Assembly (NCBI GenBank): GCA_003427395.1
Contig: BFEA01000083.1
Location: 246,548-295,165 of the forward strand
DNA length: 48,618 nucleotides
Source: Chara braunii
Lineage: Eukaryota > Streptophyta > Charophyceae > Charales > Characeae
Reading direction: 5' to 3'
Below the pieces are notes generated by a model that ran no database searches, was not told the DNA's origin, and worked only from the letters and a program-made list of their open reading frames with translations. The first letter of the stretch is position 1, and each line of letters begins with the position of its first letter. Of the stretch, positions 10,346 to 20,895 are shown in pieces. Made by a program: the position numbers and the translations under genes.

Positions 10346-11384
10346 CTTTTTTTTTCTTTACTTCTGAGGCCTTGTTCGTATTGGGTTTGGCGCCTCTCTT
10401 TTTGACCCTTTGTTCAGCCTTCTCGTCCTCCTCTTTTCTCAACCTGTCGTCCTCATCATCCTCTTCCCCTGGAACATCTACAACCTCTTTCTCCCCACTA
10501 GGTTCAGAAACATCCTTTGTCGGTTCCTCGGGGCTCACCGACCCTTTGGCCCTTGTCCTGACAGCATGTAGTACTCTCCCCGATCTGGAGGTTGACCTAT
10601 AAGCCATACGGGACCGAGGCGTCGGCCCTGAAATCGTAACGCCTGGTAGATTTCCAGACCCACCTTGTGATCCTGGACCCATATCGTAAAGGTACATCAG
10701 TGGCTCCTTACCTCTCCACTCCTTGACCTCTTCACACATATTGGCCAATTTTTGCTGGTACCTCCTGACTTTAGCCACTAAGTCCTCCATCCTTTCCATC
10801 GGTTGTCGGACCTCCCTCCAACAATTTTTCCCTATCTTTGCTCTTTGTGGCTCATTCCAACAATCCTCCTCTATCTCGTCGTCAGATTCTACTATGATTG
10901 GCACTTCTTTGATGGTGCCGGCTTTCCTTCCTTGCTCTACTTGCTCGTTTTCTCCTACCTCTTCCACCGTGATGTCGTCGCGGATCTCCTTCTTCTGCCA
11001 CATCCGGAACATAGCCGGAGGAGCGGGTGGCATACTGGCCTCGGCTCGTCGTAGGGCTTCCTTCCTTGTACTGCCAGGGGTCTTCGGGTCAAGGTAGTAC
11101 CCAAATTTGTCGTACATATCCCCATCATAGTTGGTACTGATTAAACCTTCATCCTCATCGTTCCTCCGGACGTGGCAGAACTTGATGGCGTGACCTTTCT
11201 GTCCGCAATGCCAGCAAATGACATTCCTCCAATCTATTCTTCCTCTACCAAAGCCTCTTCCTCCTTCTTTACTACCCTGACTTCCTGACGCATTCCAGTC
11301 CCCATTTCCTCCGCCTGTGGAATTACCCCTACCATTTCCCTGCCATTTCCTCCGCGGCCCCCATTTCCTCGTCCTCGGCCCCAT
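10346..11384 (-). pseudogene. Gag C-terminal part with CCHC zinc knuckle
   Basis: Gly/Arg-rich start, then one CX2CX4HX4C zinc knuckle (CWHCGQKGHAIKFC, 11175-11216), the nucleic-acid binding mark of nucleocapsid. A long acidic and lysine-rich region follows (DDEIEEDCW; EEDDEDDRLRKEEDEKAEQR), probably disordered and coiled. The frame runs into a nine-base A tract (T run 10347-10355 on the plus strand); one A fewer would join it to the protease frame. The 5-prime side joins the capsid part through another frameshift near 11384, so the original gag-pol was probably one frame. Confidence 0.87.
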
Positions 11385-12559
11385 CCTTGATTATGTCCAC
11401 GTCCGCCGCCTTGGTTTCCTTGTGATACTTGTGGGGCCGACTGTTGAGGTTGGCTTGGTTGTGGGCTCAGGTGACTTACTTGTTGAGACTGGGGTCCTGG
11501 ACACCCGCAGGAAGTCGTGCTCAATGGCGCTCCCGCGCATGATCCATGCGGTCCACTTACCGGTCATGGTACGTATGAACCGTGCCCAAGCCAAGGACGT
11601 GGAGGTCCATAACCCGACCACGGCCCATAGGGTGCTGACGCGGCCTGACTGGGCGACTCAAGGGGTGGCAGGGTTGTCGCTTGCGGGACTTGACCCCTTC
11701 CTTAGCCTTGCCCCCCTTGAGTCGGATTTTTCGCCTTTCTTTGAGCCTTTGTTAACTTTAGAGGCTCAGGCTCCTCTTCCTCTTCTTCTTCCTCCTCTTG
11801 CATCATCGCCTTCTTCGCTTTTCCCTGGGTCTGTGGTGCCGCCATAGCCTTTCTTGCTGCCTTTGCCTCTTTCGCCGCATCGAGTTGGGCAACCGCATCC
11901 TCTACCATTTTCTTAAAATCTCGCCCGTCACTCGTCGTGGCATCCAAGGCATTCCTCTTCTTGCTAGCATGTCGCATTTGAAAGATGTCCACTTGGTCCA
12001 ACTCTCCCTCTGTCACGACTTCTTTTATGGCAGCCCAAGTCAACTTCTTCCCCGGCGCACCCTTTTTGGTCAGCGCAGAGGCCTCCCAATTCTTGAAGTG
12101 CCCCAGGAAAGTGGCACACTGCTCTTCTTCAACCATCCCTGAGACTTTTCTTGCCATTTTTTCGAATACCGTTGCGAAAGCCCCCACTGTGGAGAACTCA
12201 TCTCGCTGCAACATTTCTAGGTTTGCCTTTGTTAGCATACCATCCCCTAGCTTGAAACGCCTTTGCATCTCTTCCTTGAATTTGACCCAATCTCCCCCTG
12301 CTCCAGCACCTACTTTCATTATTTCGGACCGGATTTCCCGCTAGATATATCTGGGTAGAAACTTGAACTTATCTTCATCAGGTACCTCGGTTGTAACTTG
12401 TTCCAGCAGCTCCAGCCATTTAGACACCCTTTCCTCTTCAAACAGGAAGATGTCAACCTTCGGCACCTGTAGTCGTGCCAACTTCCTTTTCTCAATGGCC
12501 TTGACGAAGTCCTCCGGCGTAGCAGCTGGGCCTCGCTCGATTCTGTCTGCGTCCGACAT
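11385..12559 (-). pseudogene. Gag capsid (CA) part of Ty3/gypsy element
   Basis: The first ATG (12557-12559) opens MSDADRIERGP. The capsid-like helical domain follows: VPKVDIFLFEEERVSKWLEL, LEQVTTEVPDEDKFKFLPRY, a stop at 12341, then DWVKFKEEMQRRFKLGDG and EFSTVGAFATVFEKMARKVS. It ends in lysine-, alanine- and glutamate-rich sequence (stop at 11702) and a Gln/Pro/Gly-rich linker with more frameshifts to 11234. Capsid proteins build the virus-like particle. The start is chosen because it lies about 320 bp from the primer-binding site and begins a continuous capsid frame; an in-frame extension upstream reads as leader. Confidence 0.85.
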
Positions 12560-12876
12560 CTTTATATCCTTCTCGTAACCAACCTGGTAGGAATAAAGAT
12601 AACCCACCAGACAACTTGTCAAGTTTCAGAGGACTTGTCCTAAGTCCTATCTAGTCGTTCCACCTCTAGGCTCAGCCAGCTATTCTACTATTAGTTATTT
12701 GAAACCTCAGATACAACCTTAAGCCACACTTCTAATCATTTAGTCTTATTATTATCCCATACACAATCCTTTTATATAAGACAATCCAAACCATAAGCTT
12801 TTGTCGTTTTGCCTAGATTATTAGCCTGCACTTAACCTGAGTTCGTTCTCTTAAGGATCCCGGTAGGCAGCCGAGA
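12560..12876 (-). other. Untranslated leader of element 1
   Basis: AT-rich leader between the primer-binding site and gag. TTTGTCGTTTTGCC, AACCTGAGTTCGTTC and GGCAGCCGAG lie in the same order as the leader beside the second primer-binding site at 46.49-46.58 kb, so the two elements are related. No coding sequence is seen. Confidence 0.75.
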
Positions 12877-12894
12877 TCCCCGACAACGGCGCCA
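12877..12894 (-). promoter_or_regulatory. Primer-binding site, tRNA-Asp type
   Basis: The plus strand reads TCCCCGACAACGGCGCCA. The 3-prime end of plant tRNA-Asp(GUC) is CCCCGGCAACGGCGCCA, so the minus-strand site would pair with it with one mismatch. It lies two bases from the TG that opens the LTR at 12897, the usual spacing. Confidence 0.88.
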
Positions 12895-13670
12895 TCTGTT
12901 GAGCTCATCGGTCCCTCATGGGGACCCTCCCGGTCGCGTCACGCAGAATTTGGCAGGACTTGTCGCGGAGAGTGTTTGCCGCCCCGGCCGAGTGCGCCAG
13001 CCGTGCCTCTCGCGAGCCCCTACGACAGGACAGGGTCACGCGAGGCACCGCTTACCTCCACCTGCGGGAGTTGTCACCATCCCTTAGGTGGGCGTATCCC
13101 CGCTGAGCTATTGAACCATATGCGAAGGCTTTTCGTATGCAATTGCAGAGGTGGCCCAGCCGAGGGCGTTTCTCGTTCGCTGTAGCACAGGGGGTATGCG
13201 CGGTCGAACGCCCAAAAATCGAACCCGCACGCGAATCGATGCACCGGGGTCCGGGGGGCTGAGGCCCCAAACGCGACTCGACGTCGGTCGACTAGGACGC
13301 ATCCTACATACCACGCGTTACACCACAACACTCACACACATGGAAGCCCACAAAATAGATAGCACAACAACACAACACCACAACAAAACAACAACACTCC
13401 TAGTCCCTTCAGTATCCGACCCATAACCTTTTGCAGCGAGAATCAGATAGGTATCACGCGCTGGACTTTCGTATAAGAGTCGCGCGAGCGCATAGCCTCC
13501 TCATATCGACCAGCCATGCGGACATATGCAAGCATTCACTTTGATGGGGTACTACGTAGTACTCGTAACCGCGTGGCCCTTGGCAATCTCGAGGGTCGTG
13601 TTCGACACTCAAGTGTCGGCTGACAAGCGCGTTGAAGGGTTACCTTCTTGGCGCTAGACAAGTGTCATGC

Positions 13671-13730
13671 CCGGTTGAAGACCACACCCTCTTCTGCACC
13701 CCGGTTGAAGACCACACCCTCTTCTGCACC
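13671..13730 (+). repeat. Exact 30-bp tandem duplication
   Basis: CCGGTTGAAGACCACACCCT and the next ten bases are repeated without change (13671-13700 and 13701-13730). Identity suggests a recent slippage event. The second copy feeds a CTTCTGCACC/GTGCAGAGG hairpin. Confidence 0.95.
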
Positions 13731-13769
13731 CTGTGCAGAGGGGTTGAGTAGACAACTTCGAGGCTGTCG

Positions 13770-13810
13770 TGGTAGCCGAAAATCAAGGGGTTTGACTTTG
13801 ACGGCTACCA
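13770..13810. repeat. Perfect 9-bp inverted repeat
   Basis: TGGTAGCCG (13770-13778) pairs with CGGCTACCA (13802-13810) around a 23-base loop that contains GGGTTTGACTT, a string also found at 31466 in module 2. Confidence 0.8.
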
Positions 13811-14189
13811 TGGACTATAACGTCTAACTATGAAAACTCAAAGGAGGAAGCAACCGCAGATAGAGAAAGAGGCTCCCCCCCTTTCCTCTCTGTGCCTAAC
13901 CCATATTCCCCCTTGTAAAGTCTGGTAGGCCTTATCAAATGGAAGGGGTATGACCAACACGAAAGATGCATGCGGATGATGCCTAAATTCATACCCATAG
14001 GCAACCCGATGTTCGAGGCGTTGGAGGATCATACGTGGATGCCCATAGGCCGACTGGGACTGATACCTCGCCCACGCATCGTTTCGCGCTACCGAAACTT
14101 AGGTCTACTGGCCATGACGCTCTTTTGTCCTTTCCGCTTGACCCATAACTTTTAGGTGCGGAAATCGGAGAGAAGGTTAATAACAGTCG

Positions 14190-14595
14190 TATTTTTCATC
14201 ACCACTTCAGGACTCCCTTCACCACTTCAGGATGCAGCCAGCCTGCCTAAACAGGTGGTTTTCAGGGTCTTCCGACCTTTCACCACTTCAGGACCATTTA
14301 GGTCTGAAAATCCTGAATGGTCATGAAGTGGTGAAAGCTCCGAAGACCTTGAAAACCACCTGTTTAGGCAGGCTGCATACTGAAGTGGTGAAGGGTGGTT
14401 TTCATGGTCTTCGGACCTTTCACCACTTCAGGACCATTCATGATTTTCAGACTGCCCAAAACTCTCACTTGACCACTTCAGGACACCCTTCACCACTTCA
14501 GGATGCAACCTCCCTAAACAGGTGGTTTTCAGGGTCTTCGGACCTTTCACCATTTCGGGATCATTCAGGATTTTCACACTGCCAAAAACTCTCAC
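14190..14595. repeat. CACCACTTCAGGA repeat block with an ~80-bp foldback
   Basis: CACCACTTCAGGA-type strings occur many times on both strands. The arms 14215-14298 and 14316-14395 are inverted copies over about 80 bp (including GCCTGCCTAAACAGGTGGTT and its complement) around a 17-base loop, with a four-base difference and a few mismatches. A third, directly oriented copy follows (14396-14595). The foldback is long and well paired enough to resemble a MITE remnant or a small-RNA hairpin precursor; neither is shown. Confidence 0.88.
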
Positions 14596-14880
14596 TTCAT
14601 AATTTCCATTCCTAAATTTTCATACCCGATAACCGCTTGTGGAAAATCGGTTAGTGTTGCGTGCGTGGGTTAGTATAAAACTGCGCGGACGCAGGATCTG
14701 CGCATACCGACTAACAATGCGGACTCGTGTAAGCAGTCCTGATGTCGGCGCAGCACGTGGTCCCCTACTCGAGTGGCCTCATCTGAGCCATGGGGTCGCT
14801 CTCAACGCTCAGGCATCGACTGAAGTGCGTGCTAAGGGAGGTAAACCTTTAGCGAGCGCAAAACCGGTCTGAGGGTCTTA

Positions 14881-14930
14881 CCATCTTCAGCACCCTGAGG
14901 TGTCCCAAGGGGTGCGGGATAAGATGGTCC
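14881..14930. repeat. Nested inverted repeats
   Basis: ACCATCTT pairs with AAGATGGT on the outside, and GCACCC with GGGTGC inside (about 14881-14930). It occupies the place where the related block at 13700-13745 has GCAC/GTGC pairing with different flanks. Confidence 0.7.
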
Positions 14931-15368
14931 CTAGGGCAGGAAGAAATTCGGAGCGGTGGTGAGTTGTCTGGCGCATCACCAGCGGCACGCTAATCTTTCC
15001 ATCCGGAACTTTATCGTTCCACCAAAGTAATTTAAAACAAGGAAAGAAAAAAGGAGTACTTGACGTTGGCAGGGGAAAATAGGAACGCCTCGCCGGACCA
15101 ATTTGCTGGGGGACAACCCCTCATCCTTGCGGCGCTTCTGTTTCCCCGGGACAGCGAGTAAATCAGCCCCCGTGCGAGGGGTGATGCCTCCCGCGCTGAA
15201 CCTAGGACCTAGGACATGCTGGACAAGGGTCTCGACTTCCAGGCTCTCGCTAATGTCCGACCAGGTAAATTCATGGAGTAAGAGAAAACGCCTAGCCCTA
15301 TGAGGGTTACCCGAGCATACACTTACTCTAATTATCACATTATCAGGATGGTAAAAGGACAATCTCAC

Positions 15369-15710
15369 TCAAACAAAAGGTTGTGGGGTGGTTCACTCTC
15401 ACGACAGGTGTGTGGTTTGCCCATCTGAATCCAAAACATAATCATTCACCAAATACTTAATCGAGATTCTCTCACACATACCTGCAATCATACTCACAAC
15501 ATTCAGAGAACACCACACACCCTAAAGGGGTCAACTTTCCAACCTTCTGCAGCTCACACCCTGCCTTATGCACACAAGCCCAACCATTTATAAAGAATCT
15601 GAGTGAAAACCCCAAAGAAACACATAAATCCCGGCAAGGGCTAAGACCTTAGGTTGAGAGGCACGAGAGATAGGGAAGTTGAGTCGTAAACCGACGAATC
15701 GGCAACCGAC
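15369..15710. other. Unassigned part of module 1
   Basis: No coding region or repeat is recognised; sequence is mixed with CACAC-rich strings. Upstream (14940-15368) is also unassigned apart from a CCTAGGAC direct repeat near 15200 and small G/C hairpins around 15170. Confidence 0.5.
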
Positions 15711-15754
15711 CTTTTATCAGTGATAAAAGAAGAGTAATCCTTCTGAAGGGTTAC
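15711..15754. repeat. Two adjacent hairpins; first covaries with module 2
   Basis: CTTTTATC (15711-15718), AGT loop, GATAAAAG (15722-15729) is preceded by CCGAC. Module 2 has CTGTTATC-gaaa-GATAACAG at 31526-31545, also after CCGAC. One T-A pair here is a G-C pair there. GTAATCCTT (15734-15742) then pairs with AAGGGTTAC (15746-15754) with one G-T wobble. Confidence 0.88.
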
Positions 15755-15994
15755 GCTGATCAGATCCAGCCTTCAAGTGGAATATGGAAACCTGCATCAC
15801 ATTACAGGCTCAAAAAATCACTACTATGTTTATGCCAAAAAGGAAAGTACTCCCCAAGTTGTAGCCTAGCTCCTCTACTAACCTCACTGTCAGTTCTCCT
15901 CACTAGTACCAAGTTGTTGTGTATCCCCCCTACTCAGGGTAGATCTCTTAAGTAGCCCCTAGCTGAAAAATATTCTAACTCCTCAAATTCTACA

Positions 15995-16106
15995 AAATTT
16001 CGGCAGCGCTTCCCGTAGGAAAAGTGTCTTTTCAGAATTTCTACGAGCCTAAAAATGACTATCTCTTTTAGATTTGTAGAAATTTCGGCAGCGCTTCCCG
16101 TAGGAA
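15995..16106 (+). repeat. Duplicated ATTTCGGCAGCGCTTCCCGT block
   Basis: AATTTCGGCAGCGCTTCCCG and TAGGAA occur at about 15997-16024 and 16079-16106, with related TTTCTACGAG/TTGTAGAA sequence between. It resembles the CTCCGGCAGAGCTTCCGC core of the block at 17979-18028. Confidence 0.85.
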
Positions 16107-16504
16107 CAGAAGGCTGTCAAGATTTATACAAGGCTGAAAGACAAAAAGACAAAGCAAGCTATACTTGAGACTATATTCTGACGCCTGCTTGATGATTCAG
16201 AATCAATGATAGTCCGCACAACCTTTAGATGAGACTGCGAGCTAGCCCTGATCCTAACTCTTAGCAGGGCCAGTCCTATCTATATCCCAAGTTTTGTCTC
16301 CCACCATCCATTTCATCTACCTATGGCTCAACCACTTGGCGAGCATCTAAGCAACTAACCTATCGAAAAAAACGCCCCAGGTAAGACCCCACAAGCATGC
16401 ATGAACAAACATCTCTCATACTCCCACATAAGTTTGTCCCAAGTAAATCGTTAGATCACTCAGTTCTTCCCCCTTTGTATGTCCCCCTTGCTTATGGCAT
16501 ATGA

Positions 16505-17770
16505 TCAGACGATGCCCTAACTTAAGGGTATGTCCAACCTGCCTAAGTAAACAAGTAAAAGTACGCACAACTGGACTGCCCTAACTTAAGGGTATGCCCA
16601 ACACCACATCGACTCTAGTCATAAAGCATATGACCAGACCGCCCTAACTTAAGGGTACGTCTGACGTCTGCTTAACTGACGACATAAAGCATAAAACTAG
16701 ACTGTCATAACTTAAGGGTATGCCTAGTCATCTCTAGACAAAGTCACATAGGGCATAGGATTAGGCTGCCCCGACTTAGGGGTGTGCCGAACCTGCCTAA
16801 AACAAGTACGAACAATCAATGGTCAGACCGCCCTAACTTAAGGGTACGTCCAACCTACATAACATCAACGACAAGAGCATATTAGTAGGCCGCCCTAACT
16901 TAAGGGTATGCCTAGCTAGCTTAAACAGTTTTAGATGCATAAGACAATATGACCAGGCCGCCCTATATTAAGGGTACGCCTGGTCTGCCTGAACAATCAC
17001 AAACGACGTATGACTAAGTCGCCCTAACTTAAGGGTACGCTTAGCCTCCGTAACGACAATATAAGAGAACAACCATTGATATAGTTGCACAAACTTTACA
17101 TTTTTCTCTCTTATTAGGCAGATGATCAGACCTACGCAACTTAGGGAGACATCCAATCCTGCCTTCTGTTTAGAAGGGAAAATACAAGAAGATTTATACT
17201 AACTCTTTGCACCTTTGTATTATTACGAGCATAAGACTGAACCGCCCTAACTTAAGGGTACGCTCAGCCTGCCCGAATTACCTTTATTATATTCCTTATT
17301 TGCTTTTCTTTTCTTCTTGTTCTACCCGACTTACTGACTGGCTTTCCCAACTTAGGGTGCCTGGTCTGCCAGATGATATAGATTCATATAACATATATCA
17401 AAATTTTATACTTTGGTTAATCTTTTTTTTTTTCATGGCTTATGACTGAGCCGCCCTAACTTAAGGGTATGCTCAGCCTTATGCCTTTGACCCCTCAGAA
17501 GGAAACACACCCAAAACTAGGTCTACGCAACTAGAACATCCCCAGCTCTGCTTTCAGTAACCCAAAAAATAAACATCAGGATTCTGAGCCTTCCCAACTT
17601 AGGGAACCCATCCTCCTGTTCAGAAACCCCAGAAAGAAACAGCGACTGGTCCGTTCATTTTAGGATAAGCCGAGTTCAAAAATCATACAGTCAGCCCAGC
17701 AAACATAAATAAAATATAGTACTGAGCCCACATCAACTTAGAGGAGCTCAGCCTTGAGTTGACCCAGTCA
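16505..17770. repeat. Stem-loop array, ~63-bp period, CCCTAACTTAAGGG core
   Basis: The core CCCTAACTTAAGGG (or a close form) starts at 16515, 16579, 16642, 16705, 16769, 16831, 16893, 16961, 17022, 17244 and 17454, with decayed copies near 17130, 17346, 17587 and 17720. The regular part has a period near 63 bp. Each core is flanked by short complementary arms that differ between copies: CAGAC/GTCTG (16635-16663), ACTAG/CTAGT (16696-16728), TAGGC/GCCTA (about 16885-16910), GACCAGGC/GCCTGGTC (16951-16985), CTGAGC/GCTCAG (17446-17476). No protein is encoded. It corresponds in place to the array at 32.1-34.4 kb in module 2. Confidence 0.9.
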
Positions 17771-17978
17771 AACGCATGCAAAACACCTCCATCCCACCTT
17801 CCCCCAGTTCATTCTGTCTGAATTCACGCAAAGGAAATGTTGTTGAGTTACCTTTCACAATGCATGTTCTGACATACGTAATAATAAAAGTAATACCCTC
17901 ACATAGTTGCATTCAGATACCCAGGGGATAACAGATAGGGGAAGGGATCACACATGTCAGACGAAATTATACCTGAAG

Positions 17979-18028
17979 TTCCCTGCCTCCAGAACCTCGC
18001 CTGGGCTCCGGCAGAGCTTCCGCAATCG
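17979..18028 (+). repeat. Conserved 50-bp block after array (copy 1)
   Basis: TTCCCTGCCTCCAGAACCTC, GCCTGGGCTCCGGCAGAGCT and TCCGCAATCG form a block that recurs at 34779-34827 with few changes, in both cases just after the stem-loop array. Its constant place suggests a functional LTR segment, for example a promoter or processing region; that is inference. A T-arm-like string (CGGG-ttgcaat-CCCG) follows near 18066. Confidence 0.82.
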
Positions 18029-18110
18029 GTGGGTGGACCTCCCACAAGGTCTTGATGCGGACCTACGGGTTGCAATCCCGCCTGCCGCCTTCCTCTCGTA
18101 ACCTCAGACT

Positions 18111-19760
18111 AGACTGAGAGTAAGAAGGAAAGAAGTAGAAAGTTCGGACTCTCGAGATCCAAGGGTGAGACAACTCAACTCACAATGAGAGGGCCTTGTT
18201 ACCTTGATTCGCCTGAGGGCCCTGCAATGATGGCCAATGAAACACAGTAGAAGTAGTCGAGTCCTCACCAGATGCAGAATACCGGCCCCCTGATTGCCCT
18301 CCACGTCACCGCGATAGCCCCCGTTGCATCAACTTGGTTACTCCCCCAAGTTTTTGTATCCTTCTCTCTAACCAGCCCTGCTCTCCACAACTTAGAAAGG
18401 CCATGTCCAACTATGGTACAACTTCTTAGCCTATTAGAGATACAGTAGTACACGATGAAACTCAGTGTAGTGGCGCAACGAATACACAACGACTGTAATG
18501 ATATTAGTATGATGGTCGAGAGTTTGCATCAATCACCATAATATCGCGCACCACGGTAGCCCGCAAGCGGATTGGGACAAAGTGTTCGACATTGGTACAA
18601 TCTGAAATCCATAGTATACAGCGCCCTACGTAGCTAAAGAGACAAGTCTGAGTAGACACGCAGTAAACGTGCGCAGTAGCAGGCCACCAAAAGCATGCAA
18701 TTATGAAAAACACAGCAACCGTAGCAGCAAGCTATGGTGTAACGCAGCAGTACACAGCGTTTACACAGCGCTACACAGCAGTACACAACGTTACACAACG
18801 GTACACAACGTTCCACAGCGGTACACAGCGGTTCACAGCAGTTCCCAGCGGCCATGCCCAAATGCCAGGTTCAATAGCACTTCAGTCATCCGCCTGGTCC
18901 ACGATCCGAGGCACACCCGCAGGCCCTGTAGCTGTAGCAACCCACCAAGCCTGGACACAGGCTTAAAACCGTTGTGGCAGAACGGGAACAACGATAGTTG
19001 TTCAACAACACAGCCCCCACAACAGTAGACTATTTGTTGTGGTAGCGATCCACTGGGCGACAGCAACAGTAACACAACCACCCCCACGCTCTATTCGAGT
19101 TGAAGCAAACATGCAGCAAGATTTAGTAAGACACCCCTGGGTTCAGCAGTTGTGTGTAGTAACTCAGCATCAGGGTATTATATGATATAAAATACACTAA
19201 GCCACAGTGTCGCGCCAGTAAATGCGCTCACGTACACAACACACCTTGGTGATAGTGGCAGAGACGGAATACGAGGTACATAGCAAGGCAGCACCGTATG
19301 GCAACGGGCGGCGATGCACGGTGAATCACAGCGCCCGGAGTCCAATAACAACAACCATAAACATTCGCAGATGCCGACTTCACATCAGTAACAAAGTAAC
19401 CAGGTACAAGCCTCCACAGCCAGTATTCGTACCGAAAAATGAGCTTTAGACGAGCTCTCTTGGAAATCAATAGAGTGTGTTCTCATTCAATCTTCCGACA
19501 ACAGATCGTGGCTGCTCAATAGAGCACCAACTACCTTGGTTCCCATCCCCCTGTGTGCAGAGTACCCACCGACTCCAGGCACTAGCTGAGACTTTCTCGG
19601 TCGTGCCTCCGACAGAGGACCCAACATAGGCAAATATCCTCCTCCTAACTTCAACTGGCAGAACGAACAACCATACCGAGTATGATGGTCAGTCGCGCTT
19701 ATGGACAACACTAGGATCACGATGTTGATGACGAGAAATGATGTTGCTGAACCTTATACG
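18111..19760. other. Unassigned stretch with an 11-bp minisatellite
   Basis: No coding region with a recognisable motif. Open frames on both strands are short and have no family signature. The only clear structure is the CACAG/CACAA minisatellite at 18746-18850. CAGTAG/CAGCAG-like strings are frequent from 18.4 to 19.1 kb. Confidence 0.55.
18746..18850. repeat. 11-bp minisatellite
   Basis: About nine imperfect units of TACACAGCGGT (variants TACACAACGTT, TTCACAGCAGT, TTCCCAGCGGC). Eleven bases is close to one helical turn, so each unit presents the same face of DNA; this may be chance. Confidence 0.88.
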
Positions 19761-20073
19761 AAAATCACAGCCTAATGGAGAGGAAATTTGCGACTTTGTC
19801 GAAAGTGGAACCCGAGGCCACTTCGAGGAGCGTCATTGAGGTAAGCACCACACCTCCTCCCCTTCGTTCCTCTCTCCTCCTACTTCCTGTTTCTTCTCGT
19901 CACCCTTCTGTCCTTCCCCTTCGTCCCCGACCCCACGGTCGACGCGCTCAGTTATGGTCGTACTTCCCTACCCACCGCTTGTGCCAACCTGAGGATGAAT
20001 CTTCCCCAGAATCATGGGAAGATACACCCACCTTCCCAATCAACGACAACTATTGCGTACGATCTAGATCTGG

Positions 20074-20075
20074 AG

Positions 20076-20141
<66 letters not shown>

Positions 20142-20261
20142 NNNNNNNNNNNNNNNNNNNNNNNNNNNNNNNNNNNNNNNNNNNNNNNNNNNNNNNNNNN
20201 NNNNNNNNNNNNNNNNNNNNNNNNNNNNNNNNNNNNNNNNNNNNNNNNNNNNNNNNNNNNN

Positions 20262-20340
<79 letters not shown>
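20074..20340. repeat. (CT)n microsatellite with assembly gap
   Basis: Pure CT on both sides of 120 N (20142-20261). The gap probably reflects assembly failure in the repeat and its true length is unknown. Long Leu-Ser or Arg-Glu frames through it are artefacts. Confidence 0.98.
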
Positions 20341-20342
<2 letters not shown>

Positions 20343-20689
20343 CTGTGATGACCACGATCGAGCCTAAAGAGAAACGCCCCCACTGCGTCGAAAACATCAT
20401 CACGACGCCACCATAACGATGACTCCTATGGCTGGCACGTGGTCATTAGTACCGTCTCCCTGATGGTAACCACACACAACTACCTATCGAGAGGAGGGAG
20501 GAAAAACAAAAAAAGAAGGGAAAAATGAGAAGGGAAGAAAAGGTATCTTGCGCTAGAACATGTAGAGATACGTTGCCATTTTTTCCACGCAGTCACCACT
20601 GCCCATAACGGTAGGTCGGTTGCCCAGATTCAAGATCCGGCGCGGCCAATCAACTCGCAATATCCAAAAAAACCAAGTTTAGCATCTCT

Positions 20690-20721
20690 TTTCGCTCGCA
20701 TCCACCAAGGAACGAGTGAGA
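20690..20721. repeat. 14-nt-loop stem-loop, family member
   Basis: TTTCGCTCG (20690-20698), 14-base loop CATCCACCAAGGAA, CGAGTGAGA (20713-20721). Seven Watson-Crick pairs and two G-T wobbles. Confidence 0.8.
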
Positions 20722-20873
20722 TAGGCACGTTTTACCCCTTCTCCTACCCCTTTTCCCGACATCACCACGCACCACCGTTTCTTACTAATTCATTGTCTGC
20801 TAACTCTAAGACTAAGCTAACAACCAATCCAAGGTCGCCCACCCTGGAAAACCCTGTCTGCATTCCCCTTCCC

Positions 20874-20895
20874 CTCGCTTTCATCACGAAACGAG
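20874..20895. repeat. 14-nt-loop stem-loop, family member
   Basis: CTCG (20874-20877), 14-base loop CTTTCATCACGAAA, CGAG (20892-20895). Within the loop TTTC and GAAA could also pair. Confidence 0.7.

Larger units (their letters stand above)
7926..12896 (-). mobile_element. Ty3/gypsy retrotransposon fragment (gag to early RNase H)
   Basis: A minus-strand LTR retrotransposon with gag capsid, zinc knuckle, aspartic protease, reverse transcriptase and the first part of RNase H in that order, preceded by a leader and a tRNA-Asp primer-binding site. This domain order is standard for the family; the integrase that should follow is absent. Homology stops at about 7926 within the RNase H region and gives way to GC-rich repeat DNA. 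The coding part carries several stops and frameshifts, so it is dead. Its 5-prime LTR should begin at 12897. Confidence 0.9.
13415..14940 (+). repeat. Degenerate internal duplication in module 1
   Basis: A block starting CCCATAACCTTTTGCAGCGA (13420) recurs in diverged form near 14140 (CCCATAACTTTTAGGTGCGG) and 14627 (CCCGATAACCGCTTGTGG). After the first and third copies the order continues alike: AGTATAA, GCGCG, a GCATA/CGCATA block, ATGCGGACT, TACTCG, a hairpin with GCACCC, and GTTGAGTAG or GATAAGATGG. This accounts for about 1.2 kb of the extra length compared with module 2. Confidence 0.6.
12897..18110 (-). mobile_element. Long LTR-like module 1 (5-prime LTR of element 1; far end inferred)
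   Basis: It starts TGTTGAGCTC directly beside the primer-binding site. 12925-13240 is clearly homologous to 30745-31030 (GTCACGCAGAATTT-like start, CGACAGGACAGGGTCACG, GTATCCCCGCTGAGCTA, GAGGGCGTTT). The order then continues with GGTTTGACTTT (13784 versus 31462), a covarying hairpin (15711 versus 31526), a stem-loop array (16.5-17.8 versus 32.1-34.4 kb) and a shared 50-bp block (17979 versus 34779). The far LTR end is not seen; 18110 is only the last point near the shared block. An LTR of about 5 kb is long but not unknown. Open frames inside look spurious. Confidence 0.6.

Noticed and set aside
16515-17467. CCCTAA strings as interstitial telomere repeat
   Set aside because: CCCTAA occurs once per ~63-bp unit inside CCCTAACTTAAGGG, not in tandem; plant-type telomere is CCCTAAA in tandem.
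19775-20416. 213-codon frame through the CT repeat
   Set aside because: Passes through pure CT dinucleotide and 120 N; the Leu-Ser run is an artefact and the flanks have no motif.
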